In this document: piece by piece, positions 43,744-53,155 of the stretch
How positions within the stretch are numbered: position 1 is the stretch's first letter
How the letters are laid out: each line of letters starts with the position of its first letter
NCBI RefSeq assembly: GCF_007830495.1
Contig: NZ_VLKW01000003.1
Span: 434,001 to 498,000, forward strand
Reading direction: 5' to 3'
Length of the DNA stretch: 64,000 bases
Origin: Pseudoduganella flava
GTDB lineage: Bacteria > Pseudomonadota > Gammaproteobacteria > Burkholderiales > Burkholderiaceae_D
Program-made: the position numbers and the translations under genes
Notes under the pieces: model-generated
Told to the model about the DNA's origin: nothing
The model's input: only the letters and a program-made list of their open reading frames with translations
Databases searched by the model: none

Positions 43744-44359
43744 GCCCACTGAGCTGGTGATCGGCCTGGTCTCCGTGTCCGACCGCGCCAGCGGCGGCGT
43801 GTACCAGGACCAGGGCATCCCGGCGCTGCAGGATTGGCTGAAGAGCGCGATCACGACGCCGTTTCGCGTCGAGACGCGCCTGATTCCGGACGAGCGCGCG
43901 ACGATCGAAGCGACGCTCGTCGAACTGGTCGACACCGTCAAGTGCCACCTTGTGCTGACGACCGGCGGCACGGGCCCGGCGCGGCGCGACGTGACGCCGG
44001 AAGCGACGCTGGCCATCGGCACGAAGGAGATGCCGGGCTTCGGCGAGCAGATGCGGCAGATCAGCCTGCGCTTCGTGCCGACCGCGATCCTGTCGCGGCA
44101 GGTGGCCGTGATCCGCGAAACCTCGGATCACGCCGCGCTGGTGATGAACTTGCCGGGCCAGCCGAAGTCGATCAAGGAAACGCTGGAAGGGTTGAAGGAC
44201 GATGCGGGCAACCAGGTCGTCGCCGGCATCTTCGCCGCGGTCCCGTACTGCATCGACCTGATCGGCGGGCCGTACATCGAGACGGATGCGGCGGTATGCA
44301 AGGCATTCCGGCCGAAGTCAGCCATCAAGAACAAATCGTCCGCGACGCCGCTGCAGTAA
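43715..44359 (+). CDS. mog: Molybdopterin adenylyltransferase
   Basis: Adenylates molybdopterin before Mo insertion by MoeA. A 214-residue MogA-type protein with IGLVSVSDRASGGVYQDQGI at about residues 14-33, the ligand loop LVLTTGGTGPARRDVTPEAT and the late MNLPGQPKSIKETL. The start is uncertain among three ATG codons: 43715 (10 nt after GGAG, preferred), 43721 and 43727. The frame is open to 43655 but that part lies in yjgA. Its first 29 bp overlap yjgA, and the esterase follows 10 bp later. Confidence 0.95.
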   Translation: MTMAMTTTPEPTELVIGLVSVSDRASGGVYQDQGIPALQDWLKSAITTPFRVETRLIPDERATIEATLVELVDTVKCHLVLTTGGTGPARRDVTPEATLAIGTKEMPGFGEQMRQISLRFVPTAILSRQVAVIRETSDHAALVMNLPGQPKSIKETLEGLKDDAGNQVVAGIFAAVPYCIDLIGGPYIETDAAVCKAFRPKSAIKNKSSATPLQ

Positions 44360-44369
44360 GGAGCCCCAG

Positions 44370-45038
44370 ATGATCGACGTGTTACCGAATATCGAAGTCG
44401 CCACCAACGACGCGCCGCAGGTGTCCATCATCTGGATGCACGGCCTTGGGGCGGACGGCAACGACTTCGTGCCGTTCGTGAACGAGCTGAACCTGTCCGG
44501 CCTGCCGGGCATCCGCTTCATCTTCCCGCACGCGAACACGATGCCCGTGACGATCAACGGCGGCTACGTGATGCGCGCGTGGTACGACATCATCCACACG
44601 GACCTGGGCCGCCAGGAAGACGAGAAGGGCCTGCGCGCGTCGCAGGCGCAAGTGGAAGCGCTGATCGCCCGCGAAAAGGCGCGCGGCGTTCCCGCCAACC
44701 GCATCATCCTGGGCGGCTTCTCGCAGGGCTGCGCAATGACGTTGCAGGCCGGCCTGCGCCATCCGGAAAAGCTGGCGGGCCTGCTGTGCCTGTCGGGCTA
44801 CGTGCCGCTGGCGGACAAGGTGGCCGCCGAACGCCACCCGGCCAACCAGGACACGCCGATCTTCCTCGTGCACGGCCGCATGGACCCGGTGATCCCGATC
44901 GCCCGCGCCACCGCCTCCCGCGACCTGCTGCAGACGCTGGGCTATAACGTCGAGTGGCACGACTACTACATGCAGCACTCGCTGTGCCAGGAAGAGGTGG
45001 ACGACATCTCGGCGTGGCTGCACAAGGTCTTGAAGTAA
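44370..45038 (+). CDS. Alpha/beta-hydrolase, carboxylesterase/phospholipase 2 family
   Basis: A 222-residue cytosolic esterase. VSIIWMHGLGADGNDFVPF is the oxyanion motif; the nucleophile is the serine of LGGFSQGCAMTLQ (about residue 117); Asp is in HGRMDPVIPI and the His in DYYMQHSLCQEE, giving a complete Ser-Asp-His triad. The family acts on short acyl esters; the cellular substrate is unknown. AAGGAGCCCCAG precedes the ATG. Its stop runs into a terminator hairpin at 45037-45061. Confidence 0.92.
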   Translation: MIDVLPNIEVATNDAPQVSIIWMHGLGADGNDFVPFVNELNLSGLPGIRFIFPHANTMPVTINGGYVMRAWYDIIHTDLGRQEDEKGLRASQAQVEALIAREKARGVPANRIILGGFSQGCAMTLQAGLRHPEKLAGLLCLSGYVPLADKVAAERHPANQDTPIFLVHGRMDPVIPIARATASRDLLQTLGYNVEWHDYYMQHSLCQEEVDDISAWLHKVLK

Positions 45039-45061
45039 AAATGGTGTCTGACACCATTTTT
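45037..45061. terminator. Bidirectional terminator between the esterase and CMD-family genes
   Basis: An 11-bp stem, AAAAATGGTGT and ACACCATTTTT, with loop CTG, flanked by A and T runs. It works in both directions for these convergent genes. The palindrome resembles another dispersed repeat type. Confidence 0.8.
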
Positions 45062-45072
45062 CGGGAAACGTT

Positions 45073-45627
45073 TTAGTCCGGCAGCGGCGCCGCCTCCGAC
45101 GGCGGCACCGCCGACTGGGCCGCATTCATCACCATCGCCAGGAACGTGTAGTAGCCGTTCAGGCCCATCAAATCCACGACCCCTTGTTCGCCGAACAGCG
45201 CCAGCGCTGCCGCGTATGTGGCGTCCGTGACACGCTTGTGTTCGTGTAGTTCCTTGCAGAAGTCGTAGACCGCCTGCTCGTCCGGCGCCAGGCCGGGCGG
45301 CGCGCGGCGCTGGGCGATCGCGTCGATGACGGCCTGGCCGATGCCCTCCTGCGCGGCGATCGGCGCGTGGATCGCCCATTCCACCTGCTGGTTCCACTGC
45401 CGCGCCGTGACGAGGATCGCCAGTTCGGAGAGCCGCGTGCCGAGCGCGCTGCGGTAGCGCAGGTACTCGCCCATCCGCTGGGCGTGCTGCATCAGCTCGG
45501 GGCTGCGCAGCAGCGGCACGAACGGGCCGTACAGCGCGCCGCGGGGGCCGTCGATGACCGCTTGCGCGGCAGCCTGTTGCGCCGGCGTCAGTTGCTGCGG
45601 CGGCAGTGGGGGGAGGCGATCTGTCAT
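45073..45627 (-). CDS. Carboxymuconolactone-decarboxylase-family (AhpD-like) protein
   Basis: A 184-residue all-helical CMD-fold protein: LRSPELMQHAQRMGEYLRYR, LSELAILVTARQWNQQVEWA, HAPIAAQEGIGQAVIDAIA, then NGYYTFLAMVMN. The CxxC pair of true AhpD peroxidase reductases is absent; a conserved W...E-W and His remain, as in decarboxylase-like or uncharacterised members. The start is MTDRLPPL at 45627; the frame is open 16 codons more. It is divergent from the aminotransferase across 94 bp. Confidence 0.85.
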   Translation of the reverse strand: MTDRLPPLPPQQLTPAQQAAAQAVIDGPRGALYGPFVPLLRSPELMQHAQRMGEYLRYRSALGTRLSELAILVTARQWNQQVEWAIHAPIAAQEGIGQAVIDAIAQRRAPPGLAPDEQAVYDFCKELHEHKRVTDATYAAALALFGEQGVVDLMGLNGYYTFLAMVMNAAQSAVPPSEAAPLPD

Positions 45628-45721
45628 GCTGGAAATATTCGCATACGGCAAGGGAAAAATCAAAACAGTGCGCAATCGCGCGGGCTAACGTCAATGGGTC
45701 GATCAACCGAACGAGGACATC

Positions 45722-47059
45722 ATGACCCAGCTGATACACCGGAACCTGCGCCGCACGCCGCCCACCGCCGTCTGCGCATTTGGCATGTACATGCGCGACA
45801 AGGACGGCAATACGTATATGGACGCCAGCGGCGGCGCAGCCGTGTCGTCGCTGGGCCACAGCCACCCCGACGTGCTGGCGGCGATGCAGGCGCAATTGAA
45901 AACGACAGCCTACGCCCACTCGGGCTTCTTCACGACCGACGTCGCCGAGGAGCTGGCGCACCGGCTGGGCACCGACGCGCCGGGAGACCTGAACAACGTC
46001 TACCTCGTGTCGGGCGGGTCCGAGGCGATCGAGGCGGCGATGAAGATGGCGCGCCAGTACTGCGTCGAGAACGGCGAAACGCAGCGGCGCGTGTTCATCG
46101 CCCGCAAGCAGAGCTACCACGGCAATACGCTGGGCGCGCTGGCGCTCGGCGGCAACGAGGCGCGCCGCAAGCAGTTCGAGCCGCTGCTGATGACCGTCGC
46201 CCGCGTGTCGCCCTGCTACGAATACCGCCACCGCCCGGCGGGCCAGGATCCGGCGGACTACACGGCCGGCCTCTTGGACGAGCTGGAACGCACGATCCTC
46301 GATGCCGGCCCGCAGAACGTGATCGGCTTCTGCGCCGAACCCGTCGTCGGCGCCACGCTTGGCGCCGTGCCCGCGACACCGGGCTATTTCAAGGGCGTGC
46401 GGGCACTGTGCGACAAGTACGGCATCCTGTTCATCGCCGATGAAGTCATGTGCGGCATGGGCCGCACCGGCACGCTGTACGCGGTGGAGCAGGAAGGGGT
46501 GGTGCCGGACATCGTCGCGCTGGGCAAGGGCCTGGCGGCCGGCTACCAGCCGATCGGCGCCGTCGTCGTGCGCGACCACGTCGTCGAGCGATTACGCAAC
46601 GGCAGCGGCATCTTCCAGCACGGCCACACATACAACGCCCATCCGGTGGCGGCCGCCGCCGCGCTGGCGGTGCAGAAGATCATCAAGCGCGATTGCCTGC
46701 TGGGCGCGGCGACGGTACGCGGCACGACGCTGCGCCGCATGCTGCGCGACGCGTTCGGCGCGCACCCGCACGTGGGCGACATCCGCGGCCGCGGGCTGCT
46801 GGTGGGGTTGGAACTGGTGCAGGACCGCGACACGAAGCGGCCGTTCGACCCGGACCTGCAGCTGCATGCGGCGGTGAAGGAAAAGGCGCTGGGATGCGGC
46901 TTGATGGTGTACCCGATGGGCGGCACGGCGGACGGCAAGCGCGGCGACCACATCCTGCTGGCACCGCCGTTCATCGCCACCGAGGCCGACCTGGCGCAGA
47001 TCGTGGCGCGGTTGTCCGATGCGTTGACGCGGGCGTTGGCGGCGATTGCTCCGGGTTGA
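45722..47059 (+). CDS. Class III PLP-dependent aminotransferase
   Basis: A 445-residue omega-aminotransferase of the aspartate aminotransferase fold (type I). PLP-binding features: YLVSGGSEAIEAAMKMARQY, KQSYHGNTLGALAL, IADEVMCGMGRTG with the PLP-nitrogen Asp, and the Schiff-base lysine in ALGKGLAAGYQPIGAVVV (about residue 269). Such enzymes move an amino group from the end of an amine or amino acid to pyruvate or 2-oxoglutarate; the substrate is not deducible. It is convergent with the KamA/MFS/FAH-type operon, so a shared role in amino-acid turnover is possible but not shown. The GAGG site precedes the ATG. Confidence 0.93.
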   Translation: MTQLIHRNLRRTPPTAVCAFGMYMRDKDGNTYMDASGGAAVSSLGHSHPDVLAAMQAQLKTTAYAHSGFFTTDVAEELAHRLGTDAPGDLNNVYLVSGGSEAIEAAMKMARQYCVENGETQRRVFIARKQSYHGNTLGALALGGNEARRKQFEPLLMTVARVSPCYEYRHRPAGQDPADYTAGLLDELERTILDAGPQNVIGFCAEPVVGATLGAVPATPGYFKGVRALCDKYGILFIADEVMCGMGRTGTLYAVEQEGVVPDIVALGKGLAAGYQPIGAVVVRDHVVERLRNGSGIFQHGHTYNAHPVAAAAALAVQKIIKRDCLLGAATVRGTTLRRMLRDAFGAHPHVGDIRGRGLLVGLELVQDRDTKRPFDPDLQLHAAVKEKALGCGLMVYPMGGTADGKRGDHILLAPPFIATEADLAQIVARLSDALTRALAAIAPG

Positions 47060-47117
47060 GTTTCTGAGTGTTTGGCGTGCGTGCTGCGGTCCGAGCTTAC
47101 CCCAACGGCATAAAGCA

Positions 47118-47144
47118 GGGGTCAGACCCGACGGGTCTGACCCC
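47118..47144. repeat. Palindromic repeat, GGGGTCAGACCC family, copy 4
   Basis: GGGGTCAGACCC, loop GAC, GGGTCTGACCCC, with the same flanks as copy 3 (CCCCAACGGCA on the left, TTGCGCCTTGGGTT on the right). It lies between the convergent aminotransferase and FAH-family genes. Confidence 0.9.
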
Positions 47145-47192
47145 AGGGTTGCGCCTTGGGTTCTATCCAGGCCGCGGGCGTCTTCATAAAAC

Positions 47193-48038
47193 TCAAAACT
47201 CCATAAACCCGATCACATCCTGCTGCTGCTCGCCCAGCCCGGCGATCCCCAGCCGGAGGAAGTCTCCCTTCTTCAGGAACCGCTTGCGCGCCATGCCGAC
47301 ACCCGGCGGCGTGCCGGTGGCGATGATGTCGCCCGGCTCCAAGGTCATGAACTGCGACAGGTACGAGACGATCTGCGGCACCTTGAAGATCATCGTGCTC
47401 GTGTTCCCGGTCTGCATGCGCTTGCCGTTCAGTTCCAGGTACAGGTCCAGGTTGTTCACGTCCCACACTTCGTCGCGCGTGACGAGCCACGGGCCGACGG
47501 GGCCGAACGTGTCGCAGCCCTTGCCCTTGTCCCACTGGCCGCCCCGCTCCAGCTGGTACTCGCGCTCGGAGACGTCGTTGACGACGCAATAGCCGGCGAC
47601 GTACTTCTCCGCGTCGGCTTCGCTGACGTAGCGGGCGCGCGTGCCGATGACGACGCCCAGCTCCACTTCCCAATCCGTCTTCTTCGAGCCTTTCGGCAGC
47701 ATCACCGGATCGTCCGGGCCGGACAGGCTCGTGACGGCCTTCATGAACACGATCGGTTCTTTTGGAATCGGCATGTTCGATTCCGCCGCATGGTCCGCGT
47801 AATTGAGGCCGATGCCGATGAACTTGCCCACCTTCGCGACAGGCACGCCGATCCGCGGGTTGCCGCGTACCAGCGGCAGCGTGTCGTGCGGGATCTTCGC
47901 GAGCTTCTTCAACGCCTTGTCGGACAGGTTGGCGCCGGCGAAATCGCCCGTCACGCCGGACAGGTCGCGCAGCTTGCCTTCCTCATCGATCAGGCCGGGC
48001 TTTTCCTTGCCGGGACGGCCGTAACGAACCAGTTTCAT
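47193..48038 (-). CDS. Fumarylacetoacetate-hydrolase-family protein
   Basis: A 281-residue FAH-domain protein. The metal site is visible: E124 and E126 in TDWEVELGVVIG and Asp155 in CVVNDVSERE, with GLNYADHAAESNMP before it. Members include acylpyruvases, oxaloacetate decarboxylases and 2-hydroxyhepta-2,4-diene-1,7-dioate isomerases, all acting on 1,3-diketo or enol acids; I cannot choose one. ATG 48038 has GGGAGAG upstream. It is 44 bp after the MFS gene and probably the third gene of the leftward operon. Confidence 0.9.
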   Translation of the reverse strand: MKLVRYGRPGKEKPGLIDEEGKLRDLSGVTGDFAGANLSDKALKKLAKIPHDTLPLVRGNPRIGVPVAKVGKFIGIGLNYADHAAESNMPIPKEPIVFMKAVTSLSGPDDPVMLPKGSKKTDWEVELGVVIGTRARYVSEADAEKYVAGYCVVNDVSEREYQLERGGQWDKGKGCDTFGPVGPWLVTRDEVWDVNNLDLYLELNGKRMQTGNTSTMIFKVPQIVSYLSQFMTLEPGDIIATGTPPGVGMARKRFLKKGDFLRLGIAGLGEQQQDVIGFMEF

Positions 48039-48082
48039 CTTCTCTCCCACTTGTCATACGCGCGCCAGGCTGCTGCCCGGCG

Positions 48083-49375
48083 CTAAAGGAGAGATTCTAC
48101 AGGCTTCCGGGCAGGCGACCTGCGCCGCCAGACGAACCACGCGATGCCGGGCAGCTGCACCAGCACCAGCACGAGGAACGCGGCTTGGTACGCCGCGGCC
48201 GGATAGTGCTGCGCGGCGTCAGGCGTCCACAGGCCGACGATCTGGCCGAAGCCCGCCTGCACGATGAACGCGCCCGTGAAGATCAACAGGTTCAGGCACG
48301 TCGACGCGCGCCCCGTCAGCGCGGGCGGCATCGCTTGCGCGACGATCGTGTACTCGATGCCGGTGATCGTGCCCACCAGCGTGAACAGCACGGCCAGCAG
48401 CGCGAAGCTGGGCCGGTAGCTCATCACGAAACCGCACTGCACGACGACGAACAACGCCACGCCGACGCCGGCCACCGTGATCGCATCGGCGCCCCGCTTC
48501 GCCGCCCATTCCGTCACCATGCCGACGGCGATCGCACCGAAGATCACGGCCGCCATGCCGAGGTACAGCAGCCAGGCGACGCTGTGTTCCGGCAGCCGTC
48601 CCACGTCCGTCAGCCAGCGCCCGATCCACAGGCCCTGGATGCCGAAGAACACGGTGTGCGGCACCAGCACCAGCGCGGCCGTCTCGCGGAACGCGGGGTG
48701 GCGATACACCTCCGCCAGCACGCCGAGGTTGAACGGCTTGCGCGGCGTAGCCGGCGGCGTCGGCGCCAGCAGCAGGATCAGGAAGCCGACGATCACGCAG
48801 GCAGCGGCCAGCAGGATGAACAGCCAGCGCCAGTCGGCGTGCTGCAGGAACAGCCGCACCGGTAAGGTCGACGACGCGGCGCCCAGCCCGCCGGCGGCGA
48901 TCAGGTAGCCCTGCACCGACGGCAGCCTGGCCGGCGAGATCCACGTGGAGATCGCCTTCACGGCGGCCATGAAGCAGCCGGCCAGGCCCAGCCCCATCAA
49001 CGTGCGGGCGCACAGCATCTGCACGAAGTCGCCGCTGCCGGCAAATGCGAGCGTGCCCAGTGCTGCCAGCAACAGCATCAGGAACTGCACCAGCCGCGGG
49101 CCGTAGCGGTCCAGCGCGATGCCGACCGGCAGCTGGGCCAGCGCGAACGCGAAGAAGTAGGCACTCGTCAACAGTCCCAGGTCGCCCGGTGTCAGCCCCG
49201 CGGCGGACACCAGCTGCGGCGCCAGCACCGCGTTCACGGTACGCAGCAGGCAGGACAGATAGTGCCCCAGCGCGTACGGCAGGAACACGAGACACAGCAC
49301 GGCAAGGCCGGACAGCTGGCCCGGCACGTGCTGGCGCCCGCTCCAGGCTGCGTGTGCACGCGGCAGGGACTTCAT
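48083..49375 (-). CDS. Major facilitator superfamily transporter
   Basis: A 430-residue protein with twelve predicted transmembrane helices. The N-terminal loop 2-3 motif appears as VGIALDRYGPRLVQ. TM5 is GYLIAAGGLGAASSTLP, and the central cytoplasmic loop (about 195-225) ends the first half. It begins 4 bp after the KamA-like gene in the same direction, so it is likely to import or export a substrate or product of that enzyme. The transported solute is unknown. Confidence 0.93.
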   Translation of the reverse strand: MKSLPRAHAAWSGRQHVPGQLSGLAVLCLVFLPYALGHYLSCLLRTVNAVLAPQLVSAAGLTPGDLGLLTSAYFFAFALAQLPVGIALDRYGPRLVQFLMLLLAALGTLAFAGSGDFVQMLCARTLMGLGLAGCFMAAVKAISTWISPARLPSVQGYLIAAGGLGAASSTLPVRLFLQHADWRWLFILLAAACVIVGFLILLLAPTPPATPRKPFNLGVLAEVYRHPAFRETAALVLVPHTVFFGIQGLWIGRWLTDVGRLPEHSVAWLLYLGMAAVIFGAIAVGMVTEWAAKRGADAITVAGVGVALFVVVQCGFVMSYRPSFALLAVLFTLVGTITGIEYTIVAQAMPPALTGRASTCLNLLIFTGAFIVQAGFGQIVGLWTPDAAQHYPAAAYQAAFLVLVLVQLPGIAWFVWRRRSPARKPVESLL

Positions 49376-49379
49376 CGCA

Positions 49380-50780
49380 TCACGCCGCGTTGCTGTGGTT
49401 GGCGCAGTCGCGCGCCGAGGCGATCGGGATCACCTTGCGCTCTTGCGTCGCATGCGCGCTCGTCTCCGTTTCGCTCGTCTCAGTCTCAAAAAAGAATTTG
49501 TCCTTGCCGAACGCGGGCTTCAGGTGGTCGAGCCAGGTGGCCTGCGGATCGTATTTCGCGAAGAATGGCTTCCTCACCCAGTCGGGGTTGCGGGCTTGCA
49601 GGAACTGCAGCGCGAACAGCTTCTCGCCATTGATCGTGACGACGCCGTCGATCGCGACCTTGCCGGGGAACGCGCTCATCGACGGGCCGCGCACCGTGCG
49701 GGCCAGGCCGGACACCATCTGGTAGGCCTGCTGGAAGATCTCATGCGCACGCGCCAGCGGCAGCTGGAAGTACTCGCGCGGCCCCGTGTCCCGTTCGACG
49801 AACATGTAGTACGGGATCGCGCCGAGGCGCACGCCGGTGCGCCACAATTCGGCCCAGCTGTGCGGGTCTTCGTTGATGTGGCGGATCAGGGGGCCCTGCA
49901 TGCGCAGCGTGGCGCCGGTGCCGACGATGCGCTTGACGGCTTGCTGGGCGATGTCCTGGCGCAGTTCCACGGCATGGTTGTAGTGCCCCATGATCGCCAT
50001 GTTCTTGCCGCTGGCGACCACCTTCTCGAACAGGCGCAGCAGGTCGTCCGAGTCGCGGTCCGTGACGAAGCGTTGCGGCCAGTACGCGACGGACTTGGTG
50101 CCGATGCGGATGTTCTGGATGTGCGCCAGCTCGGGCGCCAGCAGCGGTTCGATGAAGTCCGCGAGCGAGCGGGTGTTCATGATCATCGGATCGCCGCCGG
50201 TGATCAGGACGTCCGTCACCTCCTGGTGCGACTTCAGGTACGACACCAGTTCGTCCGTTTCCTTCGCATCGAACTTCATGTCTTCCATGCCGACGAATTG
50301 GGGCCAGCGGAAGCAGAACGTGCAGTACGCGTGGCACGTCTGGCCCGAGCTGGGGAAGAACAGCACGGTTTCCTTGTACTTGTGCTGCAGGCCTTTCAGC
50401 ACATGGTCGTTCACGCGCGGCACGTTGTGGGTCATCTGCCCGGCCGGGTGGGGATTCATGCGCATGCGGATCTTGTGCACCAGCGCGGCGATCGCGGCAT
50501 CGTCCTGCTTGACCATCACGAGGTCGCGCAGCTGGCGGTACTCGTCGATCGGCAGCATGTCGCGGTGCGGGAACACGAGGCGATAGATCGGATCGTCCGG
50601 CACGTTGCTCCAGTCGATCAGGTGTTCGAGCACGTATTCGTTGGTGCGGAATGGCATCACGTGCGACACGACCTGCACGGCTTCCTGCTGGTCCGGCGGC
50701 AGCCATTGCCACTGGCGGGCCTGGCGGATGCTTTGTCGCGTGTAGGGCTTGAATTTCTGCGGTACGTTGGCGGCGTTCAT
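49380..50780 (-). CDS. KamA-family radical SAM protein (lysine 2,3-aminomutase-like)
   Basis: A 466-residue radical SAM, PLP-type aminomutase relative. The [4Fe-4S] cluster motif C149-x3-C153-x2-C156 lies in GQTCHAYCTFCFRWP, followed by LITGGDPMIMNTRSL and IRIGTKSVAYWP, and a late TVRGPSMSAFPGKVAIDG. The family converts an L-alpha-amino acid to the beta-isomer; lysine, glutamate or another substrate cannot be told apart here. An extra Glu/Thr-rich tail (FETETSETETSAHATQE) lies near the C-terminus. The start at 50780 is chosen over a frame open 20 codons further. It is followed 4 bp later by an MFS transporter and then a FAH-family gene. Confidence 0.9.
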   Translation of the reverse strand: MNAANVPQKFKPYTRQSIRQARQWQWLPPDQQEAVQVVSHVMPFRTNEYVLEHLIDWSNVPDDPIYRLVFPHRDMLPIDEYRQLRDLVMVKQDDAAIAALVHKIRMRMNPHPAGQMTHNVPRVNDHVLKGLQHKYKETVLFFPSSGQTCHAYCTFCFRWPQFVGMEDMKFDAKETDELVSYLKSHQEVTDVLITGGDPMIMNTRSLADFIEPLLAPELAHIQNIRIGTKSVAYWPQRFVTDRDSDDLLRLFEKVVASGKNMAIMGHYNHAVELRQDIAQQAVKRIVGTGATLRMQGPLIRHINEDPHSWAELWRTGVRLGAIPYYMFVERDTGPREYFQLPLARAHEIFQQAYQMVSGLARTVRGPSMSAFPGKVAIDGVVTINGEKLFALQFLQARNPDWVRKPFFAKYDPQATWLDHLKPAFGKDKFFFETETSETETSAHATQERKVIPIASARDCANHSNAA

Positions 50781-50986
50781 GTGAGTCTCCGAGGGAAGGA
50801 AGGCCCATGCTAGTGATCCGGGCGAAACCTGCGTTGCCAATAATCAATATCCATGCGGAAAGATATTGAGAGGTTCGTGTTGTCCAGAGTAGTCGCTTCC
50901 TTTTACACCTTGCGCTAGCGCAATTTCCCGAATGCAGCAGCGGCGCAGAATGGCTTCCGGTATTTGACCAACCACAGGAGCACACC

Positions 50987-51439
50987 ATGAAACAACTGTT
51001 GATCGGCAGCCTGGCCTGCCTGGCAATGGCGAGCGCGTTCGCCGTCACGGAACCGACCGAGAAGGACGCCATCGCGATGGCCGAGAAGGGCGCCGCGTTC
51101 ATGAAGGCGCACGGCAAGGAAGCGATGATGAAGAAGCTGGCCGAGAAGGACCCCGAGTTCGTGCAGGGCGAGCTGTACGTGGACATGCGCGACATCAATA
51201 CGGGCATCGTGCTGGCGCACCCGATCAATCCTTCGATCGTCGGCAAGAACCTGACGGACGTGCCGGATGCCAGCGGCAAGGTGTACCGCCGCGAGATCAT
51301 CCAGCTGGCCGCCAGCAAGGGCAAGGGCTGGGTCGACTACATGTACAAGAACCCCGTCAGCGGCAAGATCGAGCCGAAGACGACGTACATCCTGCGCGTC
51401 GGCGACGTCGTGCTCGAAGCCGGCATCTACAAGAACTAA
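50987..51439 (+). CDS. Free periplasmic single-Cache-domain protein
   Basis: A 150-residue protein made of a signal peptide (residues 1-19, ASAF) and one Cache-type sensor domain. Typical strands are GELYVDMRDINTGIVLAHPI, NLTDVPDASGKVYRREII and GWVDYMYKNPVSGKIEPK. It has no transmembrane or output domain. Such proteins bind small molecules in the periplasm. The chemoreceptor gene starts 30 bp downstream in the same direction. ACAGGAGCACACC precedes the ATG. Confidence 0.87.
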   Translation: MKQLLIGSLACLAMASAFAVTEPTEKDAIAMAEKGAAFMKAHGKEAMMKKLAEKDPEFVQGELYVDMRDINTGIVLAHPINPSIVGKNLTDVPDASGKVYRREIIQLAASKGKGWVDYMYKNPVSGKIEPKTTYILRVGDVVLEAGIYKN

Positions 51440-51469
51440 TCACTCATCAACGCCCTGGCGGGAGTCGTC

Positions 51470-53146
51470 ATGCTGAACAAACTACGTATCGGTCCCAAAC
51501 TGCTGCTGGCGCCAGGCGTCGTGCTGATTCTGCTGGTCGCGATCACGGCCTGCGCCTGGTTCGGCATGGTGCGCCAGAACGCGTCGATGGAGAACCTCGT
51601 GCAGGTGCGGGCGGCGCGGCTGAAGGCCGCCGCCGACATCGCCGGCGAGGCCAAGTATGCCCACGCCAACACCTACCAGCTGCTGGCCTGGGTCAACGGC
51701 AGCTTCGCCGCCAACCGGCTCGCCGAGCTGACCGGGCGGATCCACGCCCGCCATCGCGCCGTCGAAGAACAGCTCAAGGCGTTGGCGCGCGTGTCCGATG
51801 CCGGCGAACGCAAGCTCGTCGACGCGTCCGCCGCCGCGCTGGTCTCGTACCGCAAGGCCGTGCTGGAAACGATCGAGATGGCGCAGATGGACCAGTCGAT
51901 CGCCACCAACTCGATGCAGAAGGCGGAGCGGCAGTTCGTGCAGCTCGAGGAAGACCTGGCGCGCCTGTCCGCGCTGGAGAAATCGCTGTCGGCCGCGGCG
52001 TACGACGAAGCGAAGGCGGAGTTCCGCCAGCTCGGCATCACGATGGCGGGGCTGTGCGTGCTGTCGGTCGCGCTATCGCTGCTCGTGACGATGCTGGTGC
52101 GCGCGGCGCTGCTGCGCGACATCCGTTCGATCGCCGACGTGGTGCGCAGCCTCGCCGCGGGGCGGCTGACGTCCGGCGCGCCGAACCAGGGCCGCGACGA
52201 GATCGCCGAAACGGCGCGCGTGCTGGACCAGAGCATCGCGAACCTGAACCACACGCTGCGCACGATCCGCGGCGCGGTGCAGTCGATCGATACGGCGTCG
52301 CACGAGATCGCCGTGGGCAACCTGGACCTGTCCACACGCACGGAACGCCAGGCCGGCTCGCTGGAGGAAACGGCGAGCGCGATGGCGACCCTGACGACGG
52401 CGGTGCGGCAGAACGCCGACAACGCGCGCGAAGCGTGCCGCCTGGCCGCCACCGCGACGACGATGGCCGAAAAAGGCGGCACGGCGGTGGCGCAAGCCGT
52501 CACGACGATGGAATCGATCCGCGGCAGTTCGCGCAAGATCGTCGAGATCATCGGCGTCATCGACAGCATCTCGTTCCAGACCAATATCCTGGCGCTGAAC
52601 GCGGCCGTCGAGGCGGCGCGTGCGGGCGAACAGGGGCGCGGCTTCGCCGTCGTCGCCAGCGAGGTGCGCACCCTGGCGCAGCGCTCGGCGGCCGCCGCGA
52701 AGGAGATCAAGGAGCTGATCGCCGCCTCGGTGGCGACGATCGACGACGGTGCCGCCTCGGTGAGCCTGGCCGGCAGCAGCATGGGCGACATCGTCTCGTC
52801 GGTGCAGCAGGTGAACCACATCATCGACCGCATCAGCGCAGCGAGCGCCGAGCAGGCGCAGGGCATCTCTGAAGTGAACCACGCGGTGGGCCAGATCGAC
52901 GACGTGACGCAGCAGAACGCGGCGCTCGTCGAACAGGCCGCGGCGGCGGCGGAAAGCCTGCAGGAGCAGGCCGTCAACCTGTCGCGCGCGGTGGCCGTGT
53001 TCGAGCTCGACGAGGCCGGGGAGGCACCGGCACGCCCGCAGCGCGACGGCACCGCGCCCGGCGAACGGCGCGCGCCGGACAGCCCGATGCGCGGCCTGCC
53101 GCTGCGCCAGCCGGAGCGGGAAGCGGCGGGACGGCAGCGGGCGTGA
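51470..53146 (+). CDS. Methyl-accepting chemotaxis protein with four-helix-bundle-type periplasmic domain
   Basis: A 558-residue chemoreceptor. It has an inner-membrane anchor (about 10-30), a helical periplasmic domain (about 31-195, the Tar/4HB type without a Cache fold), a second TM helix (about 188-210), HAMP (about 212-262), then the methylation helices and signalling tip. The hairpin [20 protein letters not shown] and [18 protein letters not shown] is conserved around residues 372-410. The C-terminus is Arg/Pro/Glu-rich and lacks the NWETF-type CheR tether. It probably works with the Cache protein encoded 30 bp upstream. Confidence 0.94.
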   Translation: MLNKLRIGPKLLLAPGVVLILLVAITACAWFGMVRQNASMENLVQVRAARLKAAADIAGEAKYAHANTYQLLAWVNGSFAANRLAELTGRIHARHRAVEEQLKALARVSDAGERKLVDASAAALVSYRKAVLETIEMAQMDQSIATNSMQKAERQFVQLEEDLARLSALEKSLSAAAYDEAKAEFRQLGITMAGLCVLSVALSLLVTMLVRAALLRDIRSIADVVRSLAAGRLTSGAPNQGRDEIAETARVLDQSIANLNHTLRTIRGAVQSIDTASHEIAVGNLDLSTRTERQAGSLEETASAMATLTTAVRQNADNAREACRLAATATTMAEKGGTAVAQAVTTMESIRGSSRKIVEIIGVIDSISFQTNILALNAAVEAARAGEQGRGFAVVASEVRTLAQRSAAAAKEIKELIAASVATIDDGAASVSLAGSSMGDIVSSVQQVNHIIDRISAASAEQAQGISEVNHAVGQIDDVTQQNAALVEQAAAAAESLQEQAVNLSRAVAVFELDEAGEAPARPQRDGTAPGERRAPDSPMRGLPLRQPEREAAGRQRA

Positions 53147-53155
53147 TGACGGAAG

